A stretch of 64,000 nt of DNA from Bacteroidota bacterium (lineage in GTDB: Bacteria; Bacteroidota; Ignavibacteria; Ignavibacteriales; Melioribacteraceae): positions 1 to 64,000 of the forward strand of contig JAEWUC010000005.1 of assembly GCA_023397505.1 (NCBI GenBank), in the 5' to 3' direction. The notes under the pieces were generated by a model. The model was not told the origin of the DNA. It was given only the letters and a program-made list of their open reading frames with translations, and searched no databases. This document shows positions 61,497-64,000 of this stretch, piece by piece (the stretch's first letter is position 1; the number at the start of each line of letters is the position of its first letter). Made by a program: the position numbers and the translations under genes.

Positions 61497-61871
61497 TTAT
61501 GCGAACACAACACTGTCTATGTTCGTGAACACATTTTCATTTTCTTTATTTACCTGCATCGCCGTAACTACTGTTTTGTTGGGTATGTTGACAATCAATG
61601 CAGTATCGTCAACCATTACAAGAGAATCTTTTGAACCTTTCATTTCTGCACGCTCTACCGCGGCTTGAATTTTCGACATCTCATTTTCCGAAAACTGAAT
61701 GTTGCGAGATTCAAGACGTTTTAGAGCATGACTCGAGAATTTTATTTTCTCAAGTTCTTGCGTGAATATATCGCCAAACGATCCTGCGGTTTTTGTAACC
61801 CGGTTCGTTTGAAAATTATCACGTTCGATAATCGGAACGAAGGGAACTCTAATTCCGTTTATCTCTGCCAT
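61497..61871 (-). CDS. Flagellar operon protein, TIGR02530 type
   Basis: 124 residues. Ser-Ser-His-Ala-Leu-Lys-Arg-Leu-Glu-Ser-Arg-Asn-Ile and Ala-Glu-Met-Lys-Gly-Ser-Lys-Asp-Ser-Leu-Val are typical of this small conserved family, which is found between flgD and flgE in many flagellar operons. Its molecular role is not established. The C-terminal Asn-Ile-Asp-Ser-Val-Val-Phe matches the family end. It follows flgD by 15 bases. Confidence 0.88.
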   Translation of the reverse strand: MAEINGIRVPFVPIIERDNFQTNRVTKTAGSFGDIFTQELEKIKFSSHALKRLESRNIQFSENEMSKIQAAVERAEMKGSKDSLVMVDDTALIVNIPNKTVVTAMQVNKENENVFTNIDSVVFA

Positions 61872-61886
61872 TTCTGCTCCTTTATT

Positions 61887-62576
61887 TTAATTTCCTTTAA
61901 CAATTTCAACTATATCGGATAAACTATATTCTCCGCCGTCAACAACAAGCAAAGTACCGTTTTCACCAAATCTTACACCTTCGATTGTTCCGTACTTAAA
62001 TAATGCAACACTCATCTCTTCATTTGTTGAAGCACTATGTGCTTCAATTTTTGCTGTATATGAACCAGCCGGCAATTTTGCACCATTATTATCGGTAAAA
62101 TCCCAGGAAAGTTTATTCTCACCTTCAGCCAATTCTGCATTATCTATAGTTCTTACTAAAGTGCCTTTAGAGTCGTAAATATTTATTTTACAATCGCTGG
62201 CATAAGAAGGTAAATTATAACTTAAATCTATTTGTTCCTGACCTGAGTATTTAATGGAACTCGCTGAAACTTTTACATCGTTGCCAACCAATGTTGCTAT
62301 TAAAGTATTATTTATTGATTGTGTTAAATAATAATTGGATTCCATGCTTTGAGATACTGAGTCGTTCAAATTTGTAAGTTGTTCTAAAGAACTGAATTGC
62401 GCCAACTGTGCAGCATATTCGGTTCCGTCCATTGGATTTAGAGGATCTTGATTTTTTAATTGTGCAATCATCAATTTTAAAAACGCATCTTTATCCATTG
62501 TAGAATTTCCGCTGACAGTTGAAGCCTGCGTATTATAAGTTGAATTGCTGAATAAACTATCAATACTGTTTGTCAT
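61887..62576 (-). CDS. flgD: Hook cap protein FlgD
   Basis: 229 residues. N-terminal Met-Asp-Lys-Asp-Ala-Phe-Leu-Lys-Leu-Met-Ile-Ala-Gln-Leu-Lys-Asn-Gln-Asp-Pro and Ala-Gln-Leu-Ala-Gln-Phe-Ser-Ser-Leu-Glu-Gln-Leu are FlgD hallmarks; the C-terminal part has an Ig-like FlgD domain (Lys-Leu-Ser-Trp-Asp-Phe-Thr-Asp-Asn-Asn-Gly). It caps the growing hook. It follows fliK by nine bases. Confidence 0.96.
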   Translation of the reverse strand: MTNSIDSLFSNSTYNTQASTVSGNSTMDKDAFLKLMIAQLKNQDPLNPMDGTEYAAQLAQFSSLEQLTNLNDSVSQSMESNYYLTQSINNTLIATLVGNDVKVSASSIKYSGQEQIDLSYNLPSYASDCKINIYDSKGTLVRTIDNAELAEGENKLSWDFTDNNGAKLPAGSYTAKIEAHSASTNEEMSVALFKYGTIEGVRFGENGTLLVVDGGEYSLSDIVEIVKGN

Positions 62577-62585
62577 TTCATCTCC

Positions 62586-64000
62586 TTAAGCAATATAATC
62601 GTAAGTGTTATAGCCAAGATTTTTTACTTTTACCGGATTTGGTAAATCGCTGATTACAAGCTTTTTGTCTGTTCCGCCGTCTTTACGTTTCATTTTTCCA
62701 TGCGGAGTTGATTTATCTTCCGAATTGTTTACGGAGACATTCAATGATGCAAGTTGAATTCCGCTCTGGTTTAGAGATGTTTTCAAACTGTCAGCTTGTG
62801 TTAAAATCATTTGACGGATTGAATCGCTTGCAACATTAATTTTTGCGGAAACTGATTTATCGGTTATATCAAGACTAACTTTTACCGCTCCCAATTCTTC
62901 AGGATAAAGATTGATTGTTACGGCTTTTCTTTCACCGCTTTTAATGATATTCTCAATTTCATTCATCAATCTCGATTGTTCAACAAGTTTTACCGAGTCC
63001 TTTATTTCCTTTCCTATATGTTCAGTCTTGCTAACATTTGCAAATATTTTTTCAAAGTTATTCTGCTGTTGACTATCCGGCTTCTGTTTATCTGTTTCAT
63101 TGTTCGAAGTAACGGTTTTAGAGGTTTTTTCTTTAGCCGAAAGTACTCCGTTTAATTCCGATTTGCTGCTATTTTCTTTTTCGGTTTGATTTTTTTTGTC
63201 GATAATCGAAGCATTTATAGATTGATCTTGTCTTTCAGTTACAATATCTGAAGATGCTGTTGTAATTTTTTGAGAATTGTTGTGCAATTCGGTAGTCTGT
63301 TTTTGAATATCTAATTTTTCTTGCTTGCTTCCCGTCTGCTTCGACTGTTTTACTTCACCATCCTTCTCAATCGGTAATTCAGTTGTATCCTGAGTTTGTG
63401 CAGCTTTCTCAGAAAATATTCCATTTGCCGATTCAACATTGGTTTTCGAACTTATTTTTGATTTTTCACCATCAGTAATTTCTGTGTTTGTTTTAGTTGC
63501 CGTAACATTAACTGAATTATTTTCAACCGGTAATTTTGTTACTTTCGCAACATCGATTGTATTATTTTTTCCCTCATGTCTTGCTGAATCGTTTTCAACG
63601 GTAATAACTTCAACCTTAATTTTACCCTCAAAATATTCTTTCGACTCCGGCATTTTATCAACTTTATTTACATTCGATGTAACTTTTTTATCCCCTAATT
63701 CTTCGCCGGCGCCATTGTTCTGAAATACTATTTTGTTCTCTGCATTTTCATCCAGCTTAGTTGAGTTTTTCTTCATCATCACAGAATTGTCTGATAAAGA
63801 ATTCACCGTACCAGATTTAGTTGCATTATTTTTTAAAGCTTCGGATATGGCTGCAGTTTGTTTAATATTTTTTTCTTCTGCATTAAAATTAGGTGCTGCA
63901 TTAACCGTACTTTCAGTTTTTGCCGAAGAAGATTCCGGTTTTTCCAAATCAGTCGGAATTACGTCTTGCTTTTCACTTATCATTACATCTGTTTTTTCAA
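62586..64000 (-). CDS. fliK: Flagellar hook-length control protein FliK, C-terminal part (N-terminus may be missing)
   Basis: At least 465 residues. An ATG lies at 63983, but the frame stays open to the window edge, so the true start may be outside. The first 340 residues are low-complexity, rich in Lys, Glu, Ser, Thr and Asn with no fixed fold, as typical of FliK, which acts as a flexible ruler. The C-terminal domain at about 345-430 has Leu-Tyr-Pro-Glu-Glu-Leu-Gly-Ala-Val-Lys-Val-Ser-Leu and Leu-Asn-Gln-Ser-Gly-Ile-Gln-Leu, the FliK signature; it switches FlhB specificity. Confidence 0.92.
   Translation of the reverse strand, partial: EKTDVMISEKQDVIPTDLEKPESSSAKTESTVNAAPNFNAEEKNIKQTAAISEALKNNATKSGTVNSLSDNSVMMKKNSTKLDENAENKIVFQNNGAGEELGDKKVTSNVNKVDKMPESKEYFEGKIKVEVITVENDSARHEGKNNTIDVAKVTKLPVENNSVNVTATKTNTEITDGEKSKISSKTNVESANGIFSEKAAQTQDTTELPIEKDGEVKQSKQTGSKQEKLDIQKQTTELHNNSQKITTASSDIVTERQDQSINASIIDKKNQTEKENSSKSELNGVLSAKEKTSKTVTSNNETDKQKPDSQQQNNFEKIFANVSKTEHIGKEIKDSVKLVEQSRLMNEIENIIKSGERKAVTINLYPEELGAVKVSLDITDKSVSAKINVASDSIRQMILTQADSLKTSLNQSGIQLASLNVSVNNSEDKSTPHGKMKRKDGGTDKKLVISDLPNPVKVKNLGYNTYDYIA

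Noticed and set aside
1..64000. tRNA or rRNA genes
   Set aside because: No cloverleaf-like or rRNA-like stretch was noticed by eye on either strand.
1..64000. Transposase or insertion sequence
   Set aside because: No DDE, HUH or serine recombinase protein and no flanking inverted repeats of a typical insertion sequence were seen.

Overview
The window most likely comes from a low-GC, flagellated, Gram-negative member of the Bacteroidota/Chlorobiota/Ignavibacteriota group, with Ignavibacteria the best guess. The secreted protease at 5543-8107 ends in an NPFNP-type type IX secretion sorting domain of the kind common in that lineage. The flagellar genes include the P- and L-ring genes flgA, flgI and flgH, which only Gram-negative flagella need. 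The lineage call is an inference; there is no rRNA in the window. Almost every gene is on the minus strand.

Region 1 (1-11630) is a chromosomal integron. An integron integrase (intI, 10644-11630) with the IntI-specific extra domain is followed by a candidate attI region and eight complete gene cassettes plus the start of a ninth, separated by eight attC sites of 186-225 bp. Each cassette begins with 9-10 bases that recur inverted at its own attC, and seven of the eight attC sites keep paired arms with the same two bulged bases (T and G) on the bottom strand. Unlike in class 1 integrons, intI points the same way as the cassettes, with its 3' end towards the array. The cassettes encode a HNH nuclease, a GIY-YIG-like protein, a nuclease-like protein, lipoproteins, outer-membrane beta-barrels, membrane proteins and a very large two-gene cassette carrying a type IX-secreted metalloprotease.

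Region 2 (11867-20402) has a DUF3298 lipoprotein, a clan A glycoside hydrolase, a large beta-propeller histidine kinase, a DoxX/MauE-like membrane protein and a NarL-type two-component pair. A structured RNA-like element with a strong terminator lies at 20660-20768.

Region 3 (20788-33354) is a signalling island: an orphan CheW, several response regulators, and histidine kinases including a 1978-residue protein with about ten PAS and two GAF domains.

Region 4 (33356-64000) is a long flagellar cluster with tightly packed or overlapping genes: two stator pairs (motAB), csrA and fliW, the hook-filament junction and filament chaperone genes (flgL, flgK, flgN), rod and ring genes (flgJ, flgI, flgH, flgA, flgG, flgF), an unknown regulatory module with two HDOD proteins, a sigma-28 factor without region 3, flhG, flhF, the type III export apparatus (flhA, flhB, fliR, fliQ, fliP, fliO), the switch (fliN, fliM), fliL, the hook (flgE), flgD and the end of fliK. 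The filament, export ATPase and MS-ring genes are not in the window. Unusual points are a hook-domain-like insertion in FlgL, a FlgJ fused to a lytic transglycosylase, FlgH without a lipobox cysteine, and a MotB reading frame whose only conventional start lies inside motA.
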